DNA of 64,000 nt from Croceibacterium sp. TMG7-5b_MA50. Lineage in GTDB: Bacteria; Pseudomonadota; Alphaproteobacteria; Sphingomonadales; Sphingomonadaceae. The DNA lies in assembly GCF_039830145.1 (NCBI RefSeq), contig NZ_CP156083.1, forward strand, positions 124,001-188,000, written 5' to 3'. Shown here piece by piece: positions 24,360 through 35,124 of this stretch. Every line of letters starts with the position of its first letter. The first letter of the stretch is position 1. The notes below the pieces were generated by a model, which saw only the letters and a program-made list of their open reading frames with translations, was not told the DNA's origin and ran no database searches. The position numbers and the translations under genes are program-made.

Positions 24360-27017
24360 ATGCGTTTGCGAGCAACGTTCCTGATGGGGACAGCCCTGGC
24401 CGTGTCCGGTGTTCTGGCGCTTCCCGCCGCGGCGCAGGTCGCCGGCACCCCGGCAGCGCAGACCGCGCCGGGTGATGAGGCCGTCACCAGCGACAGCGAG
24501 ATCGTCGTCACCGGCATCCGCGCCAGCCTGCAATCGGCGCAGGCGCGCAAGCAGAATGCCGATTCCGTGGTCGATTCCATCGTGGCGGAGGACATCGGCA
24601 AGCTGCCCGACGTCAACGTGACGGAGGCGTTGCAGCGCGTATCGGGCGTGCAGATCGGCCGTGACCGGGGCGAAGGGTCGGGCATCACCATCCGCGGCCT
24701 TTCGCAGGTCGCCTCCACCTTCAACGGCCGGTCGGGCGGCAATGGCCGCGGCGTGGACCTGGAGAATATCCCGGCCGAACTGATCAGCCGGGTGGACGTG
24801 TACAAGACCCCGTCCGCCGACCTGATCGAAGGCGGCATCGGCGGCCTCGTCAACGTCGTCACGCGCAAGCCGCTCGACACGCCGGGGCTGACGCTCAGCG
24901 GATCGGCCCGCGCGCGCTATTCGGACATTCCGGACAAGGTCGATCCGATGCTGTCTGCCCTCGCCAGCAACACCTGGGACGCGGGCGACGGCGGCGAGTT
25001 CGGCGTGCTGGTATCGGGCGCGCTGCAGAAGCGCACGTTCCAGAGCGAGGCGATCAGCGTCGGCGCACCCGTCGGCCAGCCGGCGATCGGCCCGGGTGTC
25101 GCCAGCCTGTCCGAACAATACCAGGTCGCGCTGGTCAGCGACCGGCGCCGCATCGGCATCGACGGGGTGATCCAGTACAAGCCGAACCCCGATCTCGAAT
25201 TCTACGTGCAGGGCACATACCAGGATTCCAACCAGCTGCAGGAGGCGTACGGCCTCTACATCCGTAATCTGCGGGGCCGCACCTTCGTGCCTGGCTCGGT
25301 CGAGTATTTCGAAGGCACGCGCGATGTCGCCGCGATCTCCTTCACCAATGTGCCGACCCGCAGCTTCGCGGCGGACCGCGATGCTTACGAGGAAAGCTGG
25401 CAGGTGGCCGGCGGGGTCAAGTGGGACAGCGGCCCCGCGCATCTGGTGGTGGACGGCGCCTATACCCGCGGCAACGGGCAATTGTTCTATACCGAGCTGA
25501 ACCTCGACACGACCGCGCCGCAGATCGACTTCGACGTGCGCACCCTTCCCGGCCAGGCGCAGGTGTCGGGCGTGGACCTCGCCAACCCGGACAGCTTCGC
25601 CATCGCCAGCCTGGGGCGCAACATCAACCTATCCGAAACCGAATCCAAGCAGGTGCGCGGCGACATCTGGTTCGACATCGACGATCCGCTGACCCGCTCG
25701 CTGCATTTCGGCGTCCGCTACACCGATGCCGACGTGGATCAGCAGCAATTGCGCTTCAACCAGACCGGGCGCGGCCCTGGCGGCACGCCGCTGCGCGCCT
25801 CCGCCTTCGCCGACCTGTTTATTCCAAACCCGCTGAACGACCAGTTCAACGGCACCGACCTGATTGAACAGGATTACGTGACGGTCGATCCCGCGCAGCT
25901 GGACGGCGACGGGTTCGACACCGTTCGCACCCGCCTCGGCATCACCGTGCCGGCGGAATTCAACCCGCTGTTCGGCTACACCATCGGGGAAAAGACGCTG
26001 GCGGGCTACGCCATGAGCAAGTTCGCGTCCGATGGCGCCCTGCGGTTCGATGGCAATGTCGGCGTGCGCATCATCCGCACGCAACTGGATGTGGTCGGCA
26101 CCCGCGCGGTGTTCACGCAGCGTCCGGGCACCGGCACCGGGCCGGCCAACCCCCCGGTCTTTGAACAGACCGGCATCGCCCCGGTGGAGATCGACAGCAG
26201 CTACACCAGCGTGCTGCCCAGCGCGAATATCCGCATCCTGTTCACCGACGACCTGCAATTGCGCCTGGCGGCGGCCAAGACGCTGACCCGGCCGGGCTTC
26301 AGCAGCCTGTCGCCGACGCTGTCGCTGGTGCCGGGCCAGCGCACCGGTTCGGCCGGCAATCCCGACCTGCAACCGCTGGAATCCGATCAGCTCGACGCCA
26401 GCCTGGAATGGTACCCGTCCCCCACCAGCTCAGCCTACATCGCGGGCTTCTACCGCGAGATCGGCAATTTCCTGGTCACGCGCACCAGCCCGCAGACGAT
26501 CGACGGGGTGGATTACAGCATCAGCCGCCCGACCAACGAGCTGGGCGGCAAGATCAAGGGGTTCGAGGTCGGCGGTCAGGCGTTCTTCGACTTCCTGCCC
26601 GGCGCGCTCAGCGGCTTCGGCGCGCAGGCGAACTACACCTTCGTCGACAGCCAGACGGACACGTCCGTCCCCGGCCTGCAGACGCCGATCGCCAACCTGT
26701 CCCGCCACGCCTTCAACACCAGCCTGTTCTACGAAGCGGGCGGCCTGTCGGCGCGCATCGCCTACAACTGGCGCGACCAGTTCTATTCCAGCCTGCTGTC
26801 GAACGACATCGTCACGAACGAGCCGATCTACACCCGCGCACGCGACTGGCTGGACGCATCGGTCGGCTACGACATCAACGACCGGCTGACCGTCACGCTG
26901 GAGGGGAACAATTTGCTCCGGTCCAAGACGCGCACCTTCTACGGCGTGCCGACCCGGCCGGGCAATTACGAACGCGACACGATGAGCTTCATGGCCGGCG
27001 TCCGCGTCACGCTGTAG
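24360..27017 (+). CDS. TonB-dependent receptor (carbohydrate type)
   Basis: An 885-residue outer-membrane receptor. A signal peptide ends at PAAAQ. A TonB-box-like stretch and the plug domain follow (DSEIVVTGIRASLQSAQ, SIVAEDIGKLPDVNV, VSGVQIGRDRGEG). A long beta-barrel ends with the terminal strand motif SFMAGVRVTL. The plug signature is that of the sphingomonad and Caulobacter receptors tied to plant glycan uptake. Start 24360 has GGGAGG 5 nt upstream; an in-frame ATG at 24324 lies within the promoter motif. It probably imports pectin oligosaccharides released outside the cell. Confidence 0.92.
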   Translation: MRLRATFLMGTALAVSGVLALPAAAQVAGTPAAQTAPGDEAVTSDSEIVVTGIRASLQSAQARKQNADSVVDSIVAEDIGKLPDVNVTEALQRVSGVQIGRDRGEGSGITIRGLSQVASTFNGRSGGNGRGVDLENIPAELISRVDVYKTPSADLIEGGIGGLVNVVTRKPLDTPGLTLSGSARARYSDIPDKVDPMLSALASNTWDAGDGGEFGVLVSGALQKRTFQSEAISVGAPVGQPAIGPGVASLSEQYQVALVSDRRRIGIDGVIQYKPNPDLEFYVQGTYQDSNQLQEAYGLYIRNLRGRTFVPGSVEYFEGTRDVAAISFTNVPTRSFAADRDAYEESWQVAGGVKWDSGPAHLVVDGAYTRGNGQLFYTELNLDTTAPQIDFDVRTLPGQAQVSGVDLANPDSFAIASLGRNINLSETESKQVRGDIWFDIDDPLTRSLHFGVRYTDADVDQQQLRFNQTGRGPGGTPLRASAFADLFIPNPLNDQFNGTDLIEQDYVTVDPAQLDGDGFDTVRTRLGITVPAEFNPLFGYTIGEKTLAGYAMSKFASDGALRFDGNVGVRIIRTQLDVVGTRAVFTQRPGTGTGPANPPVFEQTGIAPVEIDSSYTSVLPSANIRILFTDDLQLRLAAAKTLTRPGFSSLSPTLSLVPGQRTGSAGNPDLQPLESDQLDASLEWYPSPTSSAYIAGFYREIGNFLVTRTSPQTIDGVDYSISRPTNELGGKIKGFEVGGQAFFDFLPGALSGFGAQANYTFVDSQTDTSVPGLQTPIANLSRHAFNTSLFYEAGGLSARIAYNWRDQFYSSLLSNDIVTNEPIYTRARDWLDASVGYDINDRLTVTLEGNNLLRSKTRTFYGVPTRPGNYERDTMSFMAGVRVTL

Positions 27018-27035
27018 CTTGCCAACTTTCCATTC

Positions 27036-27124
27036 ACGTCATCCCGGACTTGATCCGGGATCCCGCTTCTTGACGCCGCGCTGCGAAGAACAAGCGGGGC
27101 CCCGGATCAAGTCGGGGGCGACGT
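27036..27124. repeat. REP-like long palindromic repeat between convergent genes
   Basis: CGTCATCCCGGACTTGATCC at 27036-27055 is answered by GGATCAAGTCGGGGGCGACG at 27104-27123, with further pairing of GCTTCTT and AACAAGC inside. This CATCCCGGACTTGATCCGGG family is widespread in alphaproteobacterial intergenic DNA. It lies between convergent genes and could act as a transcription stop. Confidence 0.75.
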
Positions 27125-27137
27125 GAAAAGGAAGTTG

Positions 27138-30100
27138 TTACTCCACCGCCACCACATCGCCGAACACCAGCCGGACCGGGCCGAGCAGGCCGGAATCGAG
27201 CAGCGGCTCGTCCGCCCCGAAGAAGGTCCACGGCGTGAAGGTGACGCGCCCGCCCGGCGGGTTGGCCTGCCCCACGCGGTACCATTCGGGCAATTCGGTG
27301 ATCTTCTCGGCCATGACCGGCTCCACCGATCCGTCGGCCTTGACCCGTTCGCCCACCGACCACTCGCCATCGACCCACTCGCCCTCGCGCGGCAGGGCGG
27401 CGTCGGCGATCATGCGGTTGGCCCACAGGTTGGTGACCGCCAGTTCGATGCGGTTAGCGCCGGGCCGCACGACGTCGGTGATGTCGACGCGGTATGGCTC
27501 CTTCCACACCACGCCCAGATCCTGCCCGTTGACGGTCACGCCCGACAGGACCTCCACCCGGCCAAGGTCGAGATGCACGCGCCGCCCGGCCTTCAGCAGC
27601 GCGGCGGGCACGTCGAACGCGCGCGAATAGGTCGCCGTGCCGGAGAAGTGGCGCACGCCCGCATCGGAGTGGTCGCTCAACGATTGGAGCGCCGGCAGGG
27701 TGATCGCGGCAGGTGCGCCGCGCCCTTCCTGGAACGCCACCTGCCAGGGCCCGTCGATCGTCAGCGGCGCGGGCACGTCGGCGGTGAAGCCCGCGCCGGT
27801 GCTGAGCGTGTAGCGGCCCGACTGCCAGACCGTCGCGGTCAGCCGCTCGCCGTCCTGCCTCAGCTCCACGGGCTGCGCGAACGGGTCGGGCGCGGGTGGG
27901 CCGGCGGCGGCCGCCGCCGCGATCTCCGCCGGGGTCAGCGCGCGCGCGACCGTGTCGATGGCGGTGGCATTGCCTTCGAAGAAGTAGGTGACGCCCGTCG
28001 GCGAAGGCGGATCGCCGCCACCCGCATGGACCACGCGCCCGCTCCGCTCCCCCGTGCCGGCCAGCCTGCCGTCGAGATACAGGCGGGGCACGCCCTCGTC
28101 ATAGACCAGCGCCCAATGCGTCCACCCGGCGACGGGCGTATGCGCGACCAGCACGGCAGGCACCTCGTCGGGCCCGGCGCGCTCGATCACGATCGCGCCG
28201 TTGCGGCCCAGGGCAAGGCCGGCGATGGCTGTCCCCTCCCCATGGATGTCCTGGCCGGAGCGTGCGGGGACCAGCCAGTTCTTGCCCGTCTCGTTGATCC
28301 GGCCAGTGGTGGCCTGCCGGGGCATGACGCGCAGGTCCGTGTCGGGCTTGGCCCAGCCCGACAGGGTGAAGCTGCCCGACGGCGCGGGCACGGTGGCGGC
28401 GGGGGCGCGGTCGAGATCGGCGATGCGATCCCCATCCCGCTCGACCCAGCGCACGCCCTCCGCCACCGGCCGGTCGAACAGGACGAAGCCGGCCCCGGCG
28501 GGCGACAGGTCGAACGCGACCTTCGTCATCCCGTCTTGTTGCGCGAACAAGGCCAGCGGCGTGACGGAGCCGTCCTCCGCATTCCACAGCGACGGCGCGC
28601 GGCCGGCGGTGCGGAAGGTGCAGGTCACCTGCTCCGCCCGCCGCTGCCGGTTGGCGACGAAGTACATCTCCCCCGCAGGCGTGGTGCGATGCAGCCACGT
28701 CACCTGCCCGTCCGGCGTGGCGGTGGCGCATTGCGCGTCGGGCGCGACGCCGATGGCGGCCAGCGTGTCCGCGATGCCGGTGCCGGTGAACACCCGCCCC
28801 GATCCGGTCTTGCCACCCCACAGCTTATCGACGGCTTCGGCGAAGGCGCGCTGCTCCGCCGGATCGACCATGCCCAGCGCGCGCGCGGGCTTCGGCCCCA
28901 GCAGCACCATGCCCTGCCGCACCATGTCGTGCAGCCGTGCGGCCAGCACCGGGGTCATGCCGGAAAGGTCGTCCGGCAGCACCAGCAGCCGGTAACGCGC
29001 CCCGTTGGGCAGCACGATCGCGCCGTCCTCGACGCTGGCGCGGGTCAGCAGCACCTCCGCATTGACCATATCGTAGCTGTAGCCGGGCGGCATTGCGGGA
29101 TCGAACACCCGGCCGATCAGCGGGTTGGTGTCGGGCGACACGTCCGGGCGGACATATTCGGCCTGGTTGGGGCTGTCCTCCCCCACGAAATACAGCACGT
29201 CGGCGGCGTAGGTGCCCTGCCGCAGCAGGTACTGGCTGCGCGCCAGGTATTCCATCCACGGGCGGCTCTGCGCGAACCAGGTGTTCGTGCGGTCCAGGTT
29301 GATGCCCCACGGCCCCATCACCATCCCGCCCGTGACGTTCACGTTGGGCTGGTGGGCGTAGCGGTGGAAGAACACCTCGTTGAACCCGTGAGCGAACATC
29401 TGGTCGCCCAGCGCCTTCATGGCGTAGGGATAGTCGAGCCAGCGGCTGGTCTGCGCCTCCCCGGTGAAGGCCTCCGCCGCGATGACCGGCCGGCCGTAGA
29501 CATGGGCCGCGCTGCTGACCATCTTCACCGTGCGGTTGTCGGTCCAGGGCGTGCGGCTCCAGAACTCGGTCATCGGCACGTCGGCCCGCCCGCTCACCTG
29601 CAATTCGTCGAACGGGCCGGGGCCGTACCCTTCCACCAGGAAGCGCAGGCCCGCGGCATTGGCCCGCTCCTCGTACCGCTCGTAATAATTGGCCAGCATC
29701 AGGTCGGCCAGCGTGCGGCGGAAATCGAACAGGAACCGGTCGGACGTGTCGCGGTCGCCCACCACGCGGCCGGTCAGCGCGGGAATGTACGGCAGCATGG
29801 AATAGCCGTTGCGCCCGGCGAAGCCCGCCGGCAGCCCGGCGGTCCAGTTCTGCAGGCCCGCCTCGTAACTGTCGATCTCCAGCATGGAGAACGCCCTGCC
29901 CGCCAGCGGCCCCGCCGCGTCCAGCACGCGCGCGACGCTGCTGTCGTACTGGTGGTCGACGGCGGCGCGGTCCAGCTTGTCCACCTCCAGCCCGCGCCCA
30001 CTGTCGGATGCGGCGACGTTCAGCTTGCCGGTTGGCGTGTGGCCCAGCCGCAGCACGGTCCAGCGGCCCGCCGGCGCATCCCAGGTCAGCGTGCCCGCCG

Positions 30101-31154
30101 CATCGACCATGCCGGTCAGGTCCACCACCCGCGCCGGGTCGATCGCATTGGTGGCCATGGCATCGCCGCCCGCGCTTCCCATGTCGCCCATGCGGAACGT
30201 GTGTTCGCCCTTCACGTCCCAGTCGGGCAGGCGCGGCGTCGCATGCAGCAGCGCCTCCGCCAGCTTGACCGTGCGCGACGGCGTGATGCGGAAATGGCGC
30301 GCGGTGGCGGCGGCGAAATTGGCGGTGCCCGGCGCCTCGATCCCGCGCTCTACCGCGACATTGACCTTCGCCACCTGCCGCCATTCCCGGCCATCGTCCG
30401 ACGCCTCGATCGTGGCGGCGAAGCCCGGCTCCTCCTTCTCGGCATACAGGGTGACCGATTGCGCGGCGAAGGGCTGGGCCATCGTGATGGTCAGCGGGTT
30501 GCCGGGGCCGGCCTCCACCGATGTGAACAGGTTGCGGTCGGTCAGCGTGGCGGCATCGACCGCCGCGCCCGCCCGCATCCCGGCGATCCCGCGGCGGTAA
30601 TGGTCGTCATCGGCGATGGAGGCGGGGTAGGCCAGCACCGCGGCATCGCGATAGAAGTCCAGCTTGGTATACGGCTGCGGCAGCGCCACGCTGACCGGCC
30701 TGCCGCCATCGATCGTCGTTTCCGTCCAGACGATCTGCTGCATCGCCTGCGCCGGGGCGATCCACGGGCCACCGCTGCTGGACCAGCCGGGGGCGTTCTG
30801 CATCCCCACCTTCAGGCCCAGCGCATCCGCCTTGGCCATCATGTGCGTCATCAGGTCCAGCCATTTCGGGCTGAGATAATCGACCGGCCCCTTGGGGATG
30901 TCGCTGCTGCCGTCGAACACCAGCACTCCGCCCAGGCCAGCCTTGGCGATGGCCTCCAGGTCGGCGTCGATGCCCTCCTGCGTGACGTTGCCGTTCATCC
31001 AGAAATACAGCGTGTTGGGCCGCACATCTGCCGGCGGGTCGCGGAACTCCGCCGCGTCCTGCGCCGCCACGCCACTTCCCGAAGGCGTCCACAGCAGCGC
31101 GCCCAGCGCCGTCCCGGCCAGCCAGTGCCGCATCGTCCGTTGCCGCATCATCAT
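27138..31154 (-). CDS. GH106 alpha-L-rhamnosidase with LamG-like insertion
   Basis: A 1338-residue exported glycosidase with signal peptide ([14 protein letters not shown]...VAAQ). The N-terminal half matches GH106: [43 protein letters not shown] and [12 protein letters not shown]. About residues 925-1075 look like a concanavalin/LamG domain ([28 protein letters not shown]). The end is a GH2-type galactose-binding domain ([21 protein letters not shown]). The family removes alpha-L-rhamnose from rhamnogalacturonan I and II. The start overlaps the stop of the CoA-transferase gene (ATGA); three consecutive ATGs are possible. Confidence 0.92.
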   Translation of the reverse strand: MMMRQRTMRHWLAGTALGALLWTPSGSGVAAQDAAEFRDPPADVRPNTLYFWMNGNVTQEGIDADLEAIAKAGLGGVLVFDGSSDIPKGPVDYLSPKWLDLMTHMMAKADALGLKVGMQNAPGWSSSGGPWIAPAQAMQQIVWTETTIDGGRPVSVALPQPYTKLDFYRDAAVLAYPASIADDDHYRRGIAGMRAGAAVDAATLTDRNLFTSVEAGPGNPLTITMAQPFAAQSVTLYAEKEEPGFAATIEASDDGREWRQVAKVNVAVERGIEAPGTANFAAATARHFRITPSRTVKLAEALLHATPRLPDWDVKGEHTFRMGDMGSAGGDAMATNAIDPARVVDLTGMVDAAGTLTWDAPAGRWTVLRLGHTPTGKLNVAASDSGRGLEVDKLDRAAVDHQYDSSVARVLDAAGPLAGRAFSMLEIDSYEAGLQNWTAGLPAGFAGRNGYSMLPYIPALTGRVVGDRDTSDRFLFDFRRTLADLMLANYYERYEERANAAGLRFLVEGYGPGPFDELQVSGRADVPMTEFWSRTPWTDNRTVKMVSSAAHVYGRPVIAAEAFTGEAQTSRWLDYPYAMKALGDQMFAHGFNEVFFHRYAHQPNVNVTGGMVMGPWGINLDRTNTWFAQSRPWMEYLARSQYLLRQGTYAADVLYFVGEDSPNQAEYVRPDVSPDTNPLIGRVFDPAMPPGYSYDMVNAEVLLTRASVEDGAIVLPNGARYRLLVLPDDLSGMTPVLAARLHDMVRQGMVLLGPKPARALGMVDPAEQRAFAEAVDKLWGGKTGSGRVFTGTGIADTLAAIGVAPDAQCATATPDGQVTWLHRTTPAGEMYFVANRQRRAEQVTCTFRTAGRAPSLWNAEDGSVTPLALFAQQDGMTKVAFDLSPAGAGFVLFDRPVAEGVRWVERDGDRIADLDRAPAATVPAPSGSFTLSGWAKPDTDLRVMPRQATTGRINETGKNWLVPARSGQDIHGEGTAIAGLALGRNGAIVIERAGPDEVPAVLVAHTPVAGWTHWALVYDEGVPRLYLDGRLAGTGERSGRVVHAGGGDPPSPTGVTYFFEGNATAIDTVARALTPAEIAAAAAAGPPAPDPFAQPVELRQDGERLTATVWQSGRYTLSTGAGFTADVPAPLTIDGPWQVAFQEGRGAPAAITLPALQSLSDHSDAGVRHFSGTATYSRAFDVPAALLKAGRRVHLDLGRVEVLSGVTVNGQDLGVVWKEPYRVDITDVVRPGANRIELAVTNLWANRMIADAALPREGEWVDGEWSVGERVKADGSVEPVMAEKITELPEWYRVGQANPPGGRVTFTPWTFFGADEPLLDSGLLGPVRLVFGDVVAVE

Positions 31155-32281
31155 GTGTCCAGTCCGAATTCCTGCCGCAGCGCGGCGCCATGCGCGTCCA
31201 CCGCTGCCGCGCCGCGCGCGCTCAGCGGCCGCGCGCCATCGATGCGGACGGGCGCGGCGGTGGTCGCCAGCGCATCCGCCCCCACCCGCTGCACCATGTC
31301 GAGCCGGATGAAGCCCTCGCTCGCCAGCAATTGCGGCCAGCCGAGCACCGGGGCGCACCACAGGTCCTGCGCGCGCAGCAGCGCCAGCCAGCCCTCGGTG
31401 GTGCCGGTCACCAGCCGCCCGGCGATCAGCGCCTTCAGCCGATCCCGCTCCACGAAGGGATCGCCCGACAAATCGAGGCCGAGCAGCGGCCCCAGCCGGT
31501 CCAGCGGGATCATCGCCAGCGCCAGCCAGCCATCGGCGGTGCGGTAGATGCCGTAAGGCGCCGCCAGATAGGCATGCGCCCCCCGCTCCGCCGCGCGGCT
31601 CGGCAGGCGGCCGCCATCGTTCATGTGGGTGGTCAGCACCTCGAACTGGAAATCGACCAGCGCCTCCAGCAGGCTGGTCTCCACCAGCGCACCCTGCCCG
31701 GTGATCCCGCGCCGGACCAGAGCGGCCAGGATCCCTTCCACCAGCACATGCCCGGCCAGCATGTCGCCGACCGACAGGCCGACCGGCACCGGGCCGTCAT
31801 CCGCGCTGCCGCCCAGCCAGGTGACGCCCGACAGCGATTGCGCCAGCAGGTCCTGCCCCGGCAGGCCGACCCACGGCCCATCCTCGCCATAGCCGCTGAT
31901 GGTGCCGACCACGAGGCGCGGGTTCACCGCGCGCAATGCCGCTGGCCCCACGCCCAGCCGATCGGCGACGCCGGGGCGGAAGTTCTGGATCACCACGTCC
32001 GCCTGCGCCGCCAGCCGCAGCAGCGCGCGCCGGTCGGCTTCGTCGCGGTAGTCGAGCGCGAGGTATTCCTTGTTGCGGTTGATCGCGTGGAACAGCGTGG
32101 AATCCCCGCCGACCTCCGTATCCGACAGGTACAGCGTGCGGCAGATGTCGCCGGTGCCGGGCCGCTCCACCTTGATGACCCGCGCGCCCAGATCGGCCAG
32201 CCGCAACGCGGCGGACGGGCCGGACAGGAACTGCGCCATGTCGATCACCAGCAACCCGTCGAGCAGGGGCGGCGTGGTCAT
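31151..32281 (-). CDS. Class III (CaiB/BaiF) CoA-transferase
   Basis: A 376-residue cytoplasmic family III CoA-transferase. It shows the typical start [58 protein letters not shown] and [11 protein letters not shown] with the catalytic Asp. It moves CoA between an acyl-CoA donor and an organic acid. It is about as long as, and clearly paralogous to, the protein at 33497, and it lies between a leaderless solute-binding-like protein and a GH106 enzyme (ATGA overlaps on both sides). A CoA-activated sugar acid pathway is implied; the acid is unknown. Confidence 0.9.
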   Translation of the reverse strand: MTTPPLLDGLLVIDMAQFLSGPSAALRLADLGARVIKVERPGTGDICRTLYLSDTEVGGDSTLFHAINRNKEYLALDYRDEADRRALLRLAAQADVVIQNFRPGVADRLGVGPAALRAVNPRLVVGTISGYGEDGPWVGLPGQDLLAQSLSGVTWLGGSADDGPVPVGLSVGDMLAGHVLVEGILAALVRRGITGQGALVETSLLEALVDFQFEVLTTHMNDGGRLPSRAAERGAHAYLAAPYGIYRTADGWLALAMIPLDRLGPLLGLDLSGDPFVERDRLKALIAGRLVTGTTEGWLALLRAQDLWCAPVLGWPQLLASEGFIRLDMVQRVGADALATTAAPVRIDGARPLSARGAAAVDAHGAALRQEFGLDT

Positions 32282-33387
32282 GTCGTGCGGTACATCGCGT
32301 TCAGCGCCGCCACGATGCTGTCGGCCGCCTCGTTGCGGCGGAGGCCGCGCTCCAGCCGCTCTGACGCGGCCTGCTGGTACGCCATGTAGCCGTGGTGGCG
32401 CGGGCGCAGCCATGCGGCGTCGAGCGTCGCGCGCGTGGCGCGGTAGAAGTCCTGCGTCGCCGCATTCACCTCGTCGTCCGCCCAGGCATCCGCATGGCCC
32501 GGCTGCCCGCCAGCCGCCGCGTACAGTCCGCGCTGCACCCCGGCCCCCGCGACCCACGCGGCGAAGGCGGCGGCCTCCCCTGGCGACTTGCACCAGGCCG
32601 ATATTGCGATGCCGGTGCCGCCCAGCGCCGATCCGGTCGGCCGCCCGGTGCCGAGCAGCGGCAGGTCGGCGAAGCGGATTGCGGTCGCGCCCGCGACCGG
32701 CCGGGAATAGCTGACATAGCCATAGGTCAGCGGCGCCACCGCGACCGGCGATGTGGGGTCGGCCATCGCATCCAGCACCGCGATCGGATCGTGGCCCCAC
32801 GCATCGGCGCCCACCCGGTCGGCCAGGTCCTGCAGGTGCCGGCAGGCGGACGCCGCTTCTGCCGGAAACAGATGCTCCGCCGCCGGGTCCGGCACGATGC
32901 CGTCCAGCCCACAAAGCGTGAACAGCGACATCAGCGCATGCGGCGCGCGCAGCGGGATGGTCAGCCGCCCCTCCTCCGCCAGCCGCAGCACCTCCGCCCA
33001 GTCGCTTACCGGCCCGTCGATCCGGTCCGGCACCCAGGCCTGCACCTGCGCCGCGGCGTCGATCGGCAACGCCCATTGCCGGCCCTGCCAGTGATAGCTG
33101 TCATACGACCCGCCGACCGATCCGGCGGCGATCGCGGCCAGCGCGGCATCGTCGGCCAGCCCGTCCAGCGGCAGCAGCGCCCCTTCCGCCGCGACCTGCC
33201 CGACATGGGGATGGTCGATCACGATCAGGTCGTATGCCCGCGCCAGCTCCTCCACCGGGTAGCTTTCGAAATCCTGCAGGGACCGGCGATCCCACGCGAT
33301 CTCCACCCCCGTCCGGGCCGCCCATTCGCGCGCGGCGGCGGCCAGCGGGTCGTATCCGCGTGGATGGTCCCAGGTCATGCCGCGCAC
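32278..33387 (-). CDS. Solute-binding-protein-like protein without signal peptide
   Basis: A 369-residue protein with the fold features of family 1 extracellular solute-binding proteins (DLIVIDHPHVGQ, GALLPLDGL, RQWALPIDAAAQVQ, GTGIAISAWCKSPGEAAAF). It begins directly with the mature domain (MTWDHPRGYDPLAAAAREW). No hydrophobic leader, lipobox or Tat motif exists, and no start codon upstream could add one. It therefore probably stays in the cytoplasm. GTG 33387 has GGGAGA at good spacing; ATG 33378 is an alternative. It is operonic with a CoA-transferase, not with transporter subunits. Function unknown; perhaps a sugar-acid binding or scaffold protein. Confidence 0.75.
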   Translation of the reverse strand: MRGMTWDHPRGYDPLAAAAREWAARTGVEIAWDRRSLQDFESYPVEELARAYDLIVIDHPHVGQVAAEGALLPLDGLADDAALAAIAAGSVGGSYDSYHWQGRQWALPIDAAAQVQAWVPDRIDGPVSDWAEVLRLAEEGRLTIPLRAPHALMSLFTLCGLDGIVPDPAAEHLFPAEAASACRHLQDLADRVGADAWGHDPIAVLDAMADPTSPVAVAPLTYGYVSYSRPVAGATAIRFADLPLLGTGRPTGSALGGTGIAISAWCKSPGEAAAFAAWVAGAGVQRGLYAAAGGQPGHADAWADDEVNAATQDFYRATRATLDAAWLRPRHHGYMAYQQAASERLERGLRRNEAADSIVAALNAMYRTT

Positions 33388-33455
33388 TCTTGCTCTCCCA
33401 TTGCCAAGACCGCCGGTGAAAGCGGTTGACTTGCCCTAGCGCCATCAATAGCCGT

Positions 33456-33488
33456 TTGAAAGCATACATCATATGACCATATTATAAG
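33456..33488. promoter_or_regulatory. Divergent promoter, AT-rich motif copy 3
   Basis: The 109-bp gap between the two CoA-transferase operons holds CATCATATGACCATATTATA (33467-33486). It combines the motif seen at 24314 with an inverted copy of the one at 21808. A plus-strand promoter TTGAAA (33456) and TATTAT (33480) with 18-bp spacing brackets it. Confidence 0.5.
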
Positions 33489-33496
33489 AGAGGCGG

Positions 33497-34678
33497 ATGC
33501 GGGATCAGGAGGAGCGGGGCGAAGGAGGGGTGCGCCTGCCGCTGCATGGCATCACCGTGCTCGACTTCAGCCAGTATCTCGCCGGCCCGTCCGCCGCACT
33601 GCGGCTGGGCGATCTCGGCGCCGCGGTCATCAAGGTGGAGCGGCCCGATGGCGGCGACGCCTGCCGCCGCCTGGCCCTCGCCGACCTGCATTTCGACGGA
33701 AACAGCGCGCTGTTTCACGCCATCAACCGGGGCAAGGCCAGCGTCACCGCCGACCTGAAGGATGCCGGGGATCTGGCGCGGGTGGAGGCGCTGATCGGCC
33801 GGGCCGACGTGCTGATCCACAATTTCCGCCCCGGCATCATGGACCGCATCGGCCTCGGCTGGGACCGGGTGCAGGCGATCAACCCCCGGCTGATCTATGC
33901 CGGGGTCAGCGGCTATGGCGCCGACGGCCCGTGGCAGGGGCGGCCGGGGCAGGACCTGCTGGTGCAGGCGCTGTCGGGCATCGCCCGGCTCAGCGGCGAT
34001 GGCGGCGGGCCGCCGGTGCCCGCGGGCCTCGCGATCACCGACATGATGGCGGGCGCGCAACTGGCGCAAGGGGTGCTGGCGCTGCTGGTGCGGCGGGGCA
34101 CGACCGGCGCCGGCGGCCGGGTCGATGTCAGCCTGCTGGAGGCGGCAATCGACCTCCAGTTCGAACACCTGTCCGTCTGGCTGAACCAGGGTGGGCCGAT
34201 GCCGGCGCGCAGCGATGTCGCCAACGCGAACCTGTACCTGGGCGCACCCTACGGCATCTACCCCACGGCGGACGGGCACATCGCGCTGGCCATGGCGCCG
34301 GTCGACCGGCTGGGCGTGCTGCTGGGGTGCGAGGCGCTGGCCGGCTTCCCCATCGGCGAATGGTTCGCCCGCCGCGACACGATCAAGCAGGTGCTGCGCG
34401 ATCATCTGGCGACCGGCACCGCCGCGCACTGGCTGTCGCTGCTGGAACCGGCGGGGATCTGGGCCGCGCCCGTGCTCGACTGGCCGGCTTTGGCGGCGGA
34501 GCCGGCCTTTGCCGCGCTCCACCCGACGCAGGCCGTCCGCGCGCCCGACGGCGCGACACTGACGCTGACCCGCTGCCCGATCCGCATCGACGGGCAGGTG
34601 CTGACGAACGGCCGCGCCGCCCCGCGCCTCGGCGCAGACCGCGATGCCTTGTTGCCGCCAGCGGGAGCACCTGCATGA
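33497..34678 (+). CDS. Class III (CaiB/BaiF) CoA-transferase, paralogue
   Basis: A 393-residue CoA-transferase with [58 protein letters not shown] and [11 protein letters not shown] (catalytic Asp). It resembles the divergent product at 31151 along its whole length, so the two may form a heteromer or handle successive acids. It heads an 11-gene plus-strand chain of overlapping genes through 47977, and is coupled to a MaoC hydratase. ATG 33497 follows AGAGAGGCGG. Confidence 0.9.
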   Translation: MRDQEERGEGGVRLPLHGITVLDFSQYLAGPSAALRLGDLGAAVIKVERPDGGDACRRLALADLHFDGNSALFHAINRGKASVTADLKDAGDLARVEALIGRADVLIHNFRPGIMDRIGLGWDRVQAINPRLIYAGVSGYGADGPWQGRPGQDLLVQALSGIARLSGDGGGPPVPAGLAITDMMAGAQLAQGVLALLVRRGTTGAGGRVDVSLLEAAIDLQFEHLSVWLNQGGPMPARSDVANANLYLGAPYGIYPTADGHIALAMAPVDRLGVLLGCEALAGFPIGEWFARRDTIKQVLRDHLATGTAAHWLSLLEPAGIWAAPVLDWPALAAEPAFAALHPTQAVRAPDGATLTLTRCPIRIDGQVLTNGRAAPRLGADRDALLPPAGAPA

Positions 34679-35124
34679 TTGTCGAGCACTATTTCGAGGA
34701 TTACGCCGTCGGATCGGAACGGCGCAGCTTCGGCCGGACGATCACAGAAACCGACTTCGTGGTCCATGCCGGGCATACCGGCGACTTCTTCCCCCACCAC
34801 ATGGATGCAGAGTGGTGCGCCACGCAGGATTTCGGCCAGCGCATCGCCCATGGCACCATGGTGTTCGCCATCGGCATCGGCCTGACCGCAACGACCATCA
34901 ACCCGCATGCCATGTCCTACGGCTATGACCGGCTGCGCTTCCTGAAGCCGGTGCATATCGGCGACACGCTGACCACCATCACCCGCATCGCGGAGAAGCG
35001 CGACCACCCCAAGCGTGCCGGGCACGGCATCGTCGTGGAGGCGGTGGAGATGGTGAACCAGCGGGCCGAGGCGGTGCTGGTGTGCGAGCATCTCTACCTC
35101 GTGACCCGCCGCCCCGCCGGATGA
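34675..35124 (+). CDS. MaoC-family (hotdog) hydratase/dehydratase
   Basis: A 149-residue single hotdog domain. The R-hydratase signature is visible: [18 protein letters not shown] with catalytic Asp and His, then [18 protein letters not shown]. The family adds or removes water on enoyl- or hydroxyacyl-CoA thioesters. Coupled to a CoA-transferase (ATGA overlap), it probably dehydrates a CoA-linked sugar acid. It is in turn overlapped by the ABC binding-protein gene. Confidence 0.9.
   Translation: MIVEHYFEDYAVGSERRSFGRTITETDFVVHAGHTGDFFPHHMDAEWCATQDFGQRIAHGTMVFAIGIGLTATTINPHAMSYGYDRLRFLKPVHIGDTLTTITRIAEKRDHPKRAGHGIVVEAVEMVNQRAEAVLVCEHLYLVTRRPAG

Noticed and set aside
27123-31547. Plus-strand open frame of 1474 codons opposite the GH106 gene
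   Set aside because: It is antisense to a gene with clear family motifs, rich in Arg/His/Gly/Pro without domains, as expected from third-position GC bias.
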